From: Adiantum capillus-veneris
Lineage: Eukaryota; Streptophyta; Polypodiopsida; Polypodiales; Pteridaceae
Direction: 5' to 3'
Assembly: GCA_014529385.2 (NCBI GenBank)
Contig: CM043959.1
Span: 53,457,253-53,515,252 of the forward strand
Length of the DNA stretch: 58,000 nt
The first letter of the stretch is position 1. Each line of letters opens with the position of its first letter. Made by a program: the position numbers and the translations under genes. The notes beneath the pieces were generated by a model, which was given only the letters and a program-made list of their open reading frames with translations, did not search any database and was not told the DNA's origin. Positions 25,401-39,130 of this stretch are shown piece after piece.

Positions 25401-28400
25401 ACTACCCTGGGTTTTATTTAAACAGGGAGGGAATGTCACGATTGTGACTATGTTGCAGTATTACATACACTCCTAGTTGCAGATACGCGAAGTGCCGTGC
25501 CAAGGAGGACCCTTGCGCTTGGATGGTCACGACCCTTCGCTCAAGAGACGTGTCTCTTCGCCAAAAGCCACACTCCTTCGACGACTGGTCACACCCCTTC
25601 ACTCTACGGGTGCGACTCTTCGCCCAATGGTTGCAACTATTCGCCGAAAGTATGTGTTTACGTCTAAAGTCGTGTCTCTTCACCAGGAGACGTGTCTTTT
25701 CATTTGTGCCTCTTCATCTCCCATATAAAGAGCCAATTGTACTCAGTTTCAAGGAGTCATTCAATCAATCAAACACAGAGTCTTATGAGTCTTGTTTCTA
25801 AGTTCAGTTTAAGTTTCTTAAGTCTTAATCATGAGTTTAAGTACTTAATTCCAGAAGGGATGCAGCCTCATTTGGATGCACTGCATGTATTTGCACGGGA
25901 CAGTGGATTGTCTGTGAACCTTGATAAGACCAAGGTAATGGGTTTAACACCACGGTGCAGTGGGTAAGGAGGTATGCCCCCACTTTTACATATGGTTGAG
26001 AGACTGTGGAGTATGCAGATACATACACCTATCTTGGGGCGGTTTTCAGTGGTCGAGTATTTTCCCTGAGGCATACACAAGATACACGATTGACTAGAGC
26101 CTATGCAGCATTGGGGAGACTTGAGAGGATATGTTCGCAGGTTCAATTCCAAGAACCTTGGACAAAGCTTTGGCTATTTGACACTTTGGTCACTTCCGCC
26201 ATGCTGTACGGACTGGAGATAGGGCCCCTCAGTTGATCATCATAGCAGAGCTGGTAATACTGATGGATGGAGATGTATGCAGAAGCCATTGGTGTCTATG
26301 ATTTCTCGGATGATTAGGGCCAAGGCCTCAGTACCACATGACATTGTTAGGACGGAGCTCGCTGCTGCTCCATTGGTAGTGGAGGCACTCACTCGATCAG
26401 TTTCATTTATGCATAGTAGCACTTGGGCTCTCCCTAGAGACAGATATGCTCGATTAGCACTAGAGTCTTCGCAACAGCTGGCATTGCAGGGAGATAGATC
26501 ATGTTGGTATGCAGAGATGGCATCTTGGTTTCAGTTACATGGATTTAGTATGGACCGGCTACCCCCAATTCAGTACTCTCTGAATGCACCCTCCATCCCC
26601 CTCACAAGGGCAGAGATTACCAGGCTCATCAGACAGGACTTGATTCAGTTGGATACGAAGAGGACATGGATACAACCTACACATGAGCTAGGTACGAAGA
26701 TGACTTTCTATAAAGAGCATCTTCTCCAACTCACAGAGGATGGTTTTTTTATCAGACCAAGATACATGGATACTCATCTATCCCACGAGATACGATGTGC
26801 TATTGGTCAGATACGCACATCCTCACATCAGCTAGAGATCGAGACCAGCAGATTAAGAGCAATACCCGCTAAGTCCAGGATTTGTCGGGTATGCCAAATA
26901 GAGCCAGAGACAGAGCTACATTACATATGTCAATGCCTAGTATACTGATAAGCGCGCAACAATGTGTGCAAGTGATAGAGCATGAGGAGATGTGCAGGCC
27001 TTGAGGCTTGGAGCACAGGCAATGTGCTGCAGAGGTGAAGCGCTAAGGAACGAAAAATAGTAGAGAGAGAGAGAGAGCGCTACTCGATTTGTAGAGGGGA
27101 ATAAGTGAGTGAGCAAATGGGCTCACATTCCCTTTATTAAAAGTATAGGACCATTCTAAGTTAGTGGCCAAGTTCCAAAGGTTAGTAACCTTTAAAACTG
27201 TACATAAAAGGGGTCATTTGGGCCTTTAACCCAACAACCTCCCACTTAAAGGCACAAATGGCGCCTTTAAGCTACGTGACACCCACCATCTGTATGCATA
27301 GCTGATGTTGTGCTTTGGGTAAGCACTTAGTGAGAGCACTGCTGGATTTTGTGATGTATGGACCTTAACCAATGTAATAAGGCCATCCTCAAGCACTTCT
27401 CGAATGAAGTGATACCGCACATCAATATGCTTTGTGCGTGCATGAAACATGGAATTCTTTGCCAGACATATGGCACTCTGGCTATCACAACCAAGCATAG
27501 GTGCCTTGTTAGGCAAACCAAACTCACTGCATAGACGTGCTAACCAAATGGCTTCTTTGGAAGCCTCAGTGGCTGAAATATATTCAGCCTCTGTAGTAGA
27601 CAATGCAACGATCTTTTGCAATCCAGAACACCATGAAACAGCACCTCCTGCAAGAGTAAACACATAGCCACTTGTGCATTTCCGTGTATCCACATCACCA
27701 GCCATGTCAGAGTCACAAAATCCCTTCAACTCCAATGGTCCTTTACCATAGCAGAGGCATTTGTTTTTAGTCCCTTTCAAGTACCTCATAATAAACTTCA
27801 CTCCATCCCAATGCAACCTGCCTGGATTAACCATAAATCGGCTCACAACTCCCACTGCATGGGCTATGTCAAGCCTAGTAGCAACCATAGCATACATAAG
27901 TGAACCACAAGCTGAAGGGTAAGGCACGCTTTGCATGTCATTAGCTTCTTCCTTTGACTTGGGGCAATCATCCTTGGAGATTCTGACATATGGTTGTAAT
28001 GGCACGCCAAGAGGCTTTGCTTCAGCCATGTTAAATCTGTCTAGCACCTTTTCAATGTACTTTTCTTGCAAAAAATACAATAGGCGCTCGTCCCTTTGCA
28101 TTGTAACACGCACTCCAAGTATATGTTCAGCTGCCCCAAGGTCTTTCATTGAAAATGCAGATTTCAGCTGCCCTTTAGGAGCATCAACAGTGCTTCTTTT
28201 CTTTGCAGCTATCAACATATCATCCACATAGAGCACAAGAATGATAGGGCTGCCATCCTCATCACGTTTGGTATACAAACAATGGTCTACATGGCTTCTT
28301 TTGTAACCATGTTTGAGCATGAAGCGGTCAAACTCCTTGTACCATTGTCTACATGATTGTTTCAGCCCATACAAGCTTCTATTGAGCATACATACAAAAT

Positions 28401-31400
28401 GTTCCTTGCCAGGAATAACAAAACCCTCGGGTTGCTTCATGTAAAGCTCTTCCTCCACATCACCATGCAAGAAAACGGTATGTACATCCATTTGGTCCAT
28501 TTCCAAATCAAGGACAGCCACTATGGCAAACAATACACGCAAAGTGGTCATCTTCACAACACGAGAGAACACTTCCTCAAAGTCTATGCCCTTGGTTTGA
28601 ACATATCCCTTTGTAACTAGCCTTGCCTTATACTTGGGTTTTGCATCAACTATTTTAATTTATACACCCATTTGTTAGGAATAGCCTTCCTTCCTTTAGG
28701 CAATTCCACCAAATCCCAAGTCTGATTAGCACGCAAAGCTTTAATCTATGCCTGCATAGCAAGCTCCCACTTGTCGTTGTGCTCACGTCTTTACCTCTTC
28801 ATACGTAAGAGGCTCTCCCTCATCTGCCAACATAATGTAATGCAAAGAGGGATCATATCTGCTCACAGGCCGTCTTGGATGAGTAGACCGCCTCACCCAA
28901 TGATCCACATTATCCGGTAATGGGTCTGCATCAGGTGGTATGATAAAATCATCAACAATGGGGTGTTGTACATCATTTTCAGCACCATTTTCAGCATTGT
29001 TTCGTGGCTGCAAATGCCCTTCAGGAGCCTCAATTTGATGTCCAACATCTTCTAGGTCAAACACCACTGGATCATCTACATTTTCAGCCATATGTGGTGC
29101 ATCTTGAGGGTCAAAAATGGGCCTAATAGGTGGCTGCTCATGCTGAAATTTGACCCTTTTATGGTCATGCTTTGAGGCACAATTGTTTCGAAGCAGCCTT
29201 GCCTCATTAAAAACAACATCCCGATTGCGTACAACCCTTTTGAGCTGAGGTAACCAAATCCTGTAACCCATTTCGCCTTCTTCACCATATCCCATGAAAA
29301 GACCTTTAATGGACTTGGCATCTAGTTTGCTCCTCAACTCAGGTCTAATATGCACAAAAGCTTGGCAACCAAAAATGCGTAAATGATCATATGAAGCAAG
29401 CTTGCCAGTCCAAACCTCTTCAGGGATGTCACCTTTCAAAGACATGTGAGGGGATCGATTGCATATATGCACTGCAATTTTCAAAGCTTCTCCCAATATC
29501 CATGAGAGAGATGAGTTGTGGACAGCATGCACCTCACCCTCTCACAAAGTGTCCTATTGAATCTTTCAGCCACACCATTAGAAGAGGGGTTGTATGGCAT
29601 AGTAAGCTCCCTTTTAATGGCCCAAATTTTCACAAAATTTGTTAAATTCAGCACTTGTGAACCCACCCCCCCCCCCCCCCCCCCCCCCATTGTCCGTACG
29701 CAACCATTTCAGCTTTCTACCTGTTTGGGTGGTCACAAATGCATGAAATTTCTTAAACGCAGCAAAGGCTTCATCCTTAGATTTAAGCAAATAAACCCAA
29801 ATTTTCCTGGAATGATCATCAACAAAGGAGACAAAATAGCATGCACCTCCCATAGAATTAGTAGGCATGCTACATACATCAGAATGTACAAGATCAAGCA
29901 CACAAGATTTACGAGAGACACCAGCGTAATAAGAACGCTTTTCTCGCTTGCCATATTCACATTCATTACAAAAGTCAAGCTTGTTCAAAGTACAAAGCTT
30001 AGAAAGACTCTTTTGCCTCATATGGCCAAGCCTCTTGTGCCATAACTCCATGTGAGAGTTAATTTCAGCCAATGCAATAAACTTGCCCAACCCGGCCTTT
30101 CCATATATGCAATAAAGTATCCCTTTGTTTGTGCCCTTTACAATCAGCCTTGAGTCTTTAGTCATTTTCCATGATCCTCTCTCAAACAAGATGCTGTAAC
30201 CATGCATATCCATCTGACCAACAGATGTTTGTCTGCATCAAAAATAGAGAAACACTCCTTGATCGGAGTCGCATGAAATAAAGCACAGGAATCAACAATC
30301 CAAGTCTCGGATAATGCATCATTGACAGTCAACAAAGCATCAATAAGATCACTCTTGGTGATCTGCATGTCCTGTGAATGAACATTAAGAGAGGCATCAA
30401 TGTCATAAGCATCATCATCTGACAAAGTGGCACACAAGATGTCCTCTACATCTGACAGCTCCTCAATCACAACACTAGAAGCCACATTGGCCTTCTCTTT
30501 GTCCTTTGAGCTATCCTATGCATCTGGCTTGGCCTCCTTCTTTTCTTTCTTTTTGTCTCCGCCGTTCTTTTTCCGTTCTAACTCGGCTTTGCAGTACCTG
30601 CAATCGGGTTTCTTGTGACCTTTCCTGCCACACTGATAGCAAGTCACATCACCCTTGCCTTTGCTGGCATTTCCCCTTTACTCTTACTCCTTTGTGCATA
30701 GACATTCTTCTTCTATGTCCTGCCTCTAACCATGTTGGCAGAGCTGCCTTGCTCACCACCTGCTTTCCTCCTGATTTCCTCATTCAAGATAGAACCCCTA
30801 ACACCATCAAAGGTCAAATTGGGGTTATTCGACAGTGAAACCACCAATGTTTCCCATGAATCAAGTAAGGTCATAAGCAAGAAGACAGCTTTCAACTTAT
30901 CATCAAAAGGAGGCAAACCTGAATCCTGTAACTGCGACAAAGTACCTGTAAACCACGACAATTGCTCTGCAGCACTCTTGGACTCATCTAGTTGCATGCC
31001 AAGAAGTTTTCGCATCAAATGCACTTGGTTAACAGGCGTTGTATTCTCATACATCGCCTTTAACTTCTCCCACACATCAAAAGCATTTGTGAGACCTTTC
31101 AAACAATGACTGTCTCATCGATCATGGCCATTTTAATGTATGTAACTGCCTTCCTATTCACGCTAACCCATGCTTCATCCATCATATTCTGTGGCTTTAC
31201 CTGTTCAAGTGCCCCTTCACAATCCTTAAGAAATAGGATTCCTTGGACCTATCTTTCCAAAGGTCGAAACCTGTTCCATCGAACCTCCTAATCTCGAAGA
31301 GATTCTTCACATCCGAAGAAGATGAGGCCATAGTTGCACGAATAAGAGGGCTAATACGCTGAATTTTTAGGCAAAATGCATCAAAACCAGAGTATAGCCT

Positions 31401-32983
31401 CACAGAAGTGTGCACTACAGCTCCAAATGTCACAAAAGCAATTTGAGGCAAAATGGGTCGATTTACGCACAAAAAACAATTTTCGAAATTTATGCGCAGA
31501 AAATTTCAGCGAGTGAATTTGTGCTCAAAAACAACAATTTTAGTTGTTTTTAGCCTCACAAAACATACATAAGGCTAATGCACAACCTTTAGAAGCATGT
31601 ATGAGCAAAAGCCCCAATTTGTAGCATCAAATTACAAAAATTGAGCCACAAATGGTCATACATAGCCAAAACTTGTCAAATATGCATAAATTGCATTGGT
31701 TTGCACTTTCCTCAAAGTAGATGCATCAAAAATACACTTGCAAAAACCTGGGTAAATCTGAAATTTGCTGAAAACACCTGTTTTGGGACCTGTTTTTCGG
31801 CAATTTCTTTGTTTTCGGGTAGCGAGGACCTAATAAAGATGTTCCCACACCTTAATACATGATTTGCAAAACCTGTATTTTGCTGTCATAACCTGTAATT
31901 TGCTGATTTTGACCTAATTTCAGCTTGTTTTAGGTCAATTTGACTTGCCGAGAGCCCTCTCGTGTCCGAGGACGAGTCCTTTGGCAATAAAATTGCAAAA
32001 TCTCGCGTGAAAGTTGACCTCCTTGGCTGAAAATCAACGTTTGCAGGTTTGGGAGCAAACCCTAATTTGGCTCTGATACCAGTTAATGAGCGCGCAGTAG
32101 TGTGTGCAAGTGATAGAGCATGAGGAGATGTGCAGGCCTTGAGGCTTGGAGCGAAAGCAATATGCTGCAGAAGTGAAGCGCTAGGGAACGCAAAATAGCA
32201 GAGAGAGAGAGAGAGAGAGAGAGCGCTACTCGATTTGTAGAGGGGAATAAGTGAGTGAGCAAATGGGCTCACATTCCCTTTATTAAAAGTATAGGACCAT
32301 TTTAAGTTAGTGGCCAAGTTCAATGTGAATTTGGCAAAGGTTAGTAACCTTTAAAAATGTACATAAAAGGGGTCATTTGGGCCTTTAACCCAACATATAC
32401 TATGAGATACGATGCCGCCTTCACTGTCTATTCAGAGAGGGTTTTGGGCCACTTTCTAGAGTCATGAGATACCAGGATCAGAGATGCCTCGGATTATATT
32501 TATTGGAGATTCGCAAACACAGAGAGGACCTCTTGAAGAGGAGCAAAATGAGAGAGATCCAGCGACAGCTGAAGATCACATTTTTCTTTCACTCACATAC
32601 AGAGGAGTTCGAGCAATCCCCACAGCATAACAACACGAAAGGCATACTGCTTGACCGGGCGATAGAGTTGGATAGCCCACACATGAGAAGCCCTCTCGAT
32701 ATCGACGCAGATATCGACAGAGGATCCATATCATACTGGAGTGGCATAGGAGCCGTCCCGGATACTGGCGTATATGTATATGATGCCTCGATTGTCAGAG
32801 AGCTCCATTGTATCAGCTCACCCTTTGTCTTCCCTTTGTATAAGCTTTCACCCCACCCCTACCCACTATTTTCTTTTCAGTTCTTTGTACTTTTTGTACC
32901 CAGACCTGGTATTTAGATTCACCACATGTAACCTATTGGTCGCATAGGTCATTTTGGCCTTTTGAAGACGTTAATATTACATT

Positions 32984-33064
<81 letters not shown>

Positions 33065-33215
33065 TTCAGAGAGATGCTCAAGCCAGATACATGTGGGTGA
33101 GATTGAGGGCTGAGACAGGCAGATTCTTGTACATTGCTATATGTTCAGAGACATATACATGTGGGTGAGACTGAGAGCTGAGATAGACAAATTCGTGTAG
33201 ATTGCTATATGTTAC

Positions 33216-33252
<37 letters not shown>

Positions 33253-34938
33253 CGGCACATCAGTGTATGCCGCACCTGGAGAACAATCCCCTTTCATTGT
33301 ATTAGACGAGGACATATAGGAATTTTCCAGAGATGGTGACATTATTCTCTTGCAAGACTTTAATGCCCGCACAAGAAATCATCGTACAACTTTTTATGAT
33401 ACCTCAAATGAGATACTGAGAAAGCTAGATATCAGTCATATGGGGCTTGATAGACACTCACAAGACGAGGAGTACACCGAGTACGGGAGATATCTGATGG
33501 AGATGAGGCCTCACATGGATTGGCCATACTTAATGGCCTACAACAATTTCCTGTAGCAACAGCAGCCGGTTTTACGTACTTCCCACACAGATATGGGGCC
33601 AACACACTGAACTATGTCCTGACACAGCCGAGCTTCATCCCTTGCATTCAGGATTTCATAATAGGACCCAGATTAGTGGGTGTAGCAGTGGATCATGCTA
33701 CATTTTCAGTTTCCTTTCAATACAATACAGCTCAAATGTCGGGCGGGAAGAACACATACCCGCTATACGTTTACACCAGAGACTGACTCTGTTTATACAG
33801 AGGAGATCTATAGTCGCCTATGTAAAGCAACCAGGCCAGACTCTCAGTGGAGGAGATCACCACTTTGCTAACTGAGACTCCGCATGCTGCAGCAGCAGAG
33901 GCATGCCCACACACTCAGTCTGAGCAGAGACGTCGTCTTGGGAGCGAGCATGCCTTAGAACACTTGGTATGACGAAGAACGCAGAGAGACGAGAGCACAA
34001 CTTCAAAGGGATCTTCTCCTAGGGGTCATCAATCACAAACAATCTCGGCCGACGCCTTGAGCGACGGAAGAAGCGAGCATTCCCAACTCAAATGGAGAGA
34101 GATTTATATTAGTTGTTATTGAGTAGAGACTCAGGAGAGGCATGGTATCTCTTTCATGAGCACTCACCTCTTCCTCCAATGATTACTCCCCTGATGTTTA
34201 GGGTCAGTATGCAACATCCTTATATATGGTCCCTAGACATACACCCCTTCCAAATCCTCCTGAGCCATGCCCATCTACGAGTACCTTCTTTACCACTAAG
34301 ATTGTATAGACAACCATTGACACGATGAAGACGAGAAGGGCATATGATCATGATGGTCCAGTAGCAGAGCACTTTATACATGCTAGAGATATGCTGACAA
34401 AGGTTCTTCCAGTTCTGTTCAATCATGTCATGTGTGAGGGTCTACTTGAGACTTGGAGAGTGCTATTGTGCCTATCTTCAAGACAAGGGATCCTATGGTG
34501 CCCGGAAACTACGGTACTATTATGATTGGACACACGTTGGACAGAAGTTCTCCTTCGGAGTGTTCGAAATTCCAAAGTCCTAGTTTCCCCTCCTGGCTTG
34601 GATAGCTTATACCGGTCATGCTCGCTTCTTCTCACCCATCCTCGGACCTTGTCTTCAACTGCTTCATGTGGTTGTCCTTAGTCGGTGTCTCTAACATTGG
34701 ACATGAGGCTTCTTTGCCATCCTCAATGGAGTTACCTGCTGAGCTAGTTGGTAGGGCACTGTTTATTCTCTTCACAAGAGGTTTTCCCCCTGAAGGTTCT
34801 CAATTGTATCAGTTTATTCACTAGTGTCAGTTTATCAGCCCTTCCATTGTCAAGTCCAGTTGTATCAGTTTTGTACTTTTGTATTGTTGAAGGAACACGC
34901 TCAACATTGGGTGTTTTTCAATGATAGAAATCACCTCC

Positions 34939-34971
<33 letters not shown>

Positions 34972-37900
34972 GAAATGAAATGAAATGGAATGTTATATTA
35001 ACGTCTTCAAAAGGCCAAAATGACCTATGAGACCAGAGCGTTACAATGTGGTGGATCTGATACAAAGAGCAACAAAATGAAATGACAAAATGATAAATAT
35101 AAATATTATGAAATCCTAAGCTGGTAAGTGTGAACTAAGCAGCTAGCCGAGATAGCTAAATCACAAGTCACAAGAGATCCAGCATTGGTCGCTGTCGGAT
35201 CTCATCAATCTCATCCATGGTCAGCAGTCTGACCAGGTGTCGAGCATGTCAGGCCAAAGTGATCTGAATCCTCTGATGTAGCCTCAGTAGATGTTGTGTA
35301 GTCCTCCGTAGTGGGCGTCTCGATCTCCCGAACTCAATCGCTCGATCGATCAATGTGCCTCTGATGTGAGGCGACAAGATCTGTTGTGGTAGTAGCTCCT
35401 CCAAGTGTCAAAGTGTCTGCTCTAAATAAGTCTATGATGTGTCTCTGAGACTGGCTAACCTCTCCTCTCATCAGGCTCTCTGTGTCTGCGCAACTCGAGC
35501 AGAAACAAACCCAGGCATCTTTGATCCTCGTACCTCATGACTTTGGAGAGTGGTCCAAAGCCCTCTCTAAACAAGCAGTGAAAGTGGCCTCGTATCTCGT
35601 AGTAGAAAGGGCAGTGGCGTGTGTAATGTAACTCTGTCTCAGGCTCCATGTCACACAAGGGGTACGTCCTGGCCTCTGCTGGTACTCCGTTGTATCTCCC
35701 AGTCTCGATCCGCAATTGGTGTGAAGATGTGTATCTGGCAAATAGCACACGACAAGTGGTGTCCATGTATCTGGGCCTCGTCACAAACCATCCGCCGTAA
35801 GCTGGAAAAGATGCTCTCTATAGAAAGCCATCTTCGTACCCAACTCCTATGCTGGCTATATCCATGTCCTCCTGGTCTCTAGCTGAGTCAGGTCTTGGCG
35901 GGTGAGCCTAGTGATCTTGGACTGTGTAAGAGTCAAGGAGGGTGTATCCAATGATTACAGGAAGGGGGGCAATCTATCTATACTGAACTTATGCGCTCGG
36001 AACCATGATGGCATCTCCCCATACCAACATGTTGTGTCTACCTGCATGGCTAACTGTCGAGAGGACTCAAGTGCAAGGCGGGCATATCTGTCTCTGGGAA
36101 GTTCCCACATGCGGTGTATGAATGAGACAGACCTGGTGAGCGCCTCAACCACTAGTGGGGAGGCAGCTAGCTCTGCTCGGATAATGGCACGTGGTATTGA
36201 AGCCTTGGCTCTAATGAGCCGCGAGATCATAGAGACTAGGGGCTTCTCCATGTCCCCCATCCATCATTGCGACCTGTCCTCCCGTGATGATCCAATGAAG
36301 GCCCCCAGATCTCAGCTCCATAGCGCAATGCAGAAGCCACCAAAGTGTCAAAGAGCAAACCTTCGTCCGAGGCTCCTGAAACTGAACCTATGAACACATC
36401 CTCTCCAATCTTCCCAATGCCAAATGGGCTCTCGTCAATCTAGCCTCTGCTACTCTCCTTGATGAAAATGTTCGTCCACTAAAAACCACTCCAAGGTAAG
36501 CGTTAGCATTTGTATACTCAATCGTCTCCTGGCCGTATGTGAATGTGGGCGCTGACCTCCCGATCCATTGTGGGGTGGTGTTAAATACCATGACCTTGGT
36601 TTTACCAAGGTTGACAGACAAACCACTTTCATGGGCAAACCTATGCAAAGCATCCAAGTGACGTTGCATCCCCTCCGGAGAGTCGGAGATCAACACAATA
36701 TCATCAGCATATAACAATAGGGGAATCCATGTCCTTGCCAGCGGTGCACCTCTATCCCTATCTCTCTCAATGTAGTCAAAAACCTCATCCACATACATAC
36801 CAAATAGAGTAGGAGAGAGCGGGCAGTCCTGCTTCACCCCAATAGTGGAGTGAACCGGTGTAGATAGACCCTCTGAGGTGCGTACATGCCCTACTACTGA
36901 TATGTACAATGCCATGATCCCCCAAATGAGCTCTGTGGGTCCTCCCATCTCCTATAATCGTCGCATCAATCTAGCTCTGGGCATTGTGTCAAATGCTTTA
37001 CGGAAGTCCACCAAGCTACAATAGATCCATCTCCCACTGGATTTGCCCTCCTCGATGATGGCCCTGAGTGTCAAGATATGGTCAAGAGTAGAAAAACCTC
37101 TCCTGAACCCTGCCTGCCCAGTTGCACCATCTACTCAGCTGCTACTCAAGAATGGATGCGTACAACCGTGCCAATGAGTGTCCAATCATGATAGTGCGAT
37201 AATTCCCAGGCTCCATAGGGTCTCCTGATTTGAAGATAGATACAATCATAGATAGACTCCAAGTATCATGCAAGCCCTCACACATGGCACGATTAAACAT
37301 GACTCCTAGAAGCTCTGCTAGTAGATCTCTGGCATGCATGAAATGCTCAGCCATCATGATCATATGCTCTCCCAATCCTCATCCTGTCAATGGCCTTCTT
37401 CACCATCTCAGCAGTGAAAAAAGCACATGTATGTGGGCATGGATCGGGGGGGTCGAGAAGGGGCGGCTGTCCAGAAACTGTGTACAAAGATGATGAGTAC
37501 TGACCCCAAGTCTCTGTAGAGGTAATTGGGGGGGGGGGGGAGGGGGGGGGACAATGAAGGTGGGATCTCGTAAGTCCATAGTCAGGACTCAAAGATTCTT
37601 CAAGAAAAAAACTGGGAGAGGTTTTTGGTTCTCTCCCAACCCTCAAGGTCTCCCTTGCTCTGTTGCCAGAGCAAGTACTTTCTTTATTCTTGCACAATGC
37701 TGATACAATGACTAAATGTTGAGATGCTCATGCTAATGGGTACTGGGTACCGGGTACTGAGGTACTGTAGGGATACTGAGGTATTGAGGTTCTATGTCGA
37801 AGACGAGGAGGTCGATGACGAGGTCTATGTCAAAGACGATGAAGACGACGAGGTACTAAGGGTCTTTGTCGACGAAGGTGAAGTCGACGACGGTTCTGTG

Positions 37901-38636
37901 TCGATGACGATGAAGTCGACAACGGTTCTGTGTCGAAGACAGTGATGTCGACGACGGGTACTGTTGGTCTATGTCGAAGACGATGATGTCGACGACGGGT
38001 ACTGTCGGTCTATGTCGACGACGACGATGGTGACGACGATGGTGTCATCGTCAACTCCAGGACTACGATGACGATGATGAAGGTGTGTCGTCAAGATAGG
38101 AATCTGCAATGACGATGGCGATGGTGTCGTCGTCAAGATAGGGACTTCGACGACGATGACGATGGCGGCGACGACAACGTCAAGGCTAAAAAATGAAAAC
38201 GTTGGGCTGTCTGCTAAAATCTGAAAACGCCAAGCTGATTAGGTCTTCTTCTTGAGAAAACGCTAGGGCTTTTGCTGAGGTGCTGCCTGCCAGCCTCCTT
38301 GTGTCCCTGCTTCTTCTGCTTCTCCAGAGTGCCCAATGGGTTTCTTTTATAGATCTTTAGCAATTTGCCCTACCTACTTTTCCAACAAACTTACAAAAAG
38401 AATTCCAAAAGTCACTTCCAATAAAATGACTTATAAGAGGTGGTTCACGCGGTAAAATGCTTGCATGATGAAATGAATGTTCCCGTGCAAGAGAGAGTAT
38501 GCAAGTGTGACCGGCATGCGCATGCACGTCCTACTAGAGGCTCACAAAGGTGCTAGGCTCAGTTCTAAGCTAAGACTCATGCTAGACTATGGTAGAAGCG
38601 TGTCCACGTGGCGCAAGTGAAGTGCGCACGTGACAT

Positions 38637-38687
<51 letters not shown>

Positions 38688-39076
38688 GAAATGTTATATT
38701 AAACGTCTTCAAAAGGCCAAAATGACCTATGAGGTCCAAAAAAATACATCTTGAGAGAATTTAATAAAGTGTATGAAAGAAACTGAAACTGAAAGGAAGA
38801 AACTAAGAGAAACTGAAACTGAAACCAAAAAAGCTCGAATAAAATTGTAGGACACTATGGGGGGGTGACTAGGAGCTCTCTAGCAAAAACAAAGATACAA
38901 TCTCATAAGGGCTCAAGAGGATAAAAACATCATCATCATCATTGCCGTCAGTGTTCCATGATGTCCAACATCAGTCGCTAACAAATCTCGTTGATGTCCT
39001 CCATGGTCAGTACTCTGACTGGGCGTCTCCCATGCTGCAGTAGAGTAGTCCTGATCTTCTGCTGTAATCTCCGCGG

Positions 39077-39130
<54 letters not shown>

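Larger units (their letters stand above)
26946..32395 (-). mobile_element. Ty1/copia retrotransposon Copia-2, full length, inserted in LINE-1
   Basis: LTRs at 32084-32395 (5') and 26946-27236 (3'), tatac duplications at 26941-26945 and 32396-32400, and the primer site TGGTATCAGAGCC next to the 5' LTR. The polypurine tract AAGTGGGAGGT lies next to the 3' LTR. Gag through RNase H are all present on the minus strand with a few frameshifts and stops. It is the best preserved copia copy here and the youngest event at this nest. Confidence 0.96.
34941..37560 (-). mobile_element. LINE-3, reverse transcriptase to 3' end
   Basis: The 3' end abuts a (GA)n tract on the plus strand (34941-34968) and carries a few CATTT repeats. 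Then come the untranslated region, the Cys/His end (35455-35784), an RT thumb-like part (35955-36260), the RT core with YADDIVL (36388-36948) and the RT start (37142-37540). Frame breaks lie between the parts. The left half of the element (endonuclease) is missing; similarity stops near a G-rich run at 37528-37550. Confidence 0.87.
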
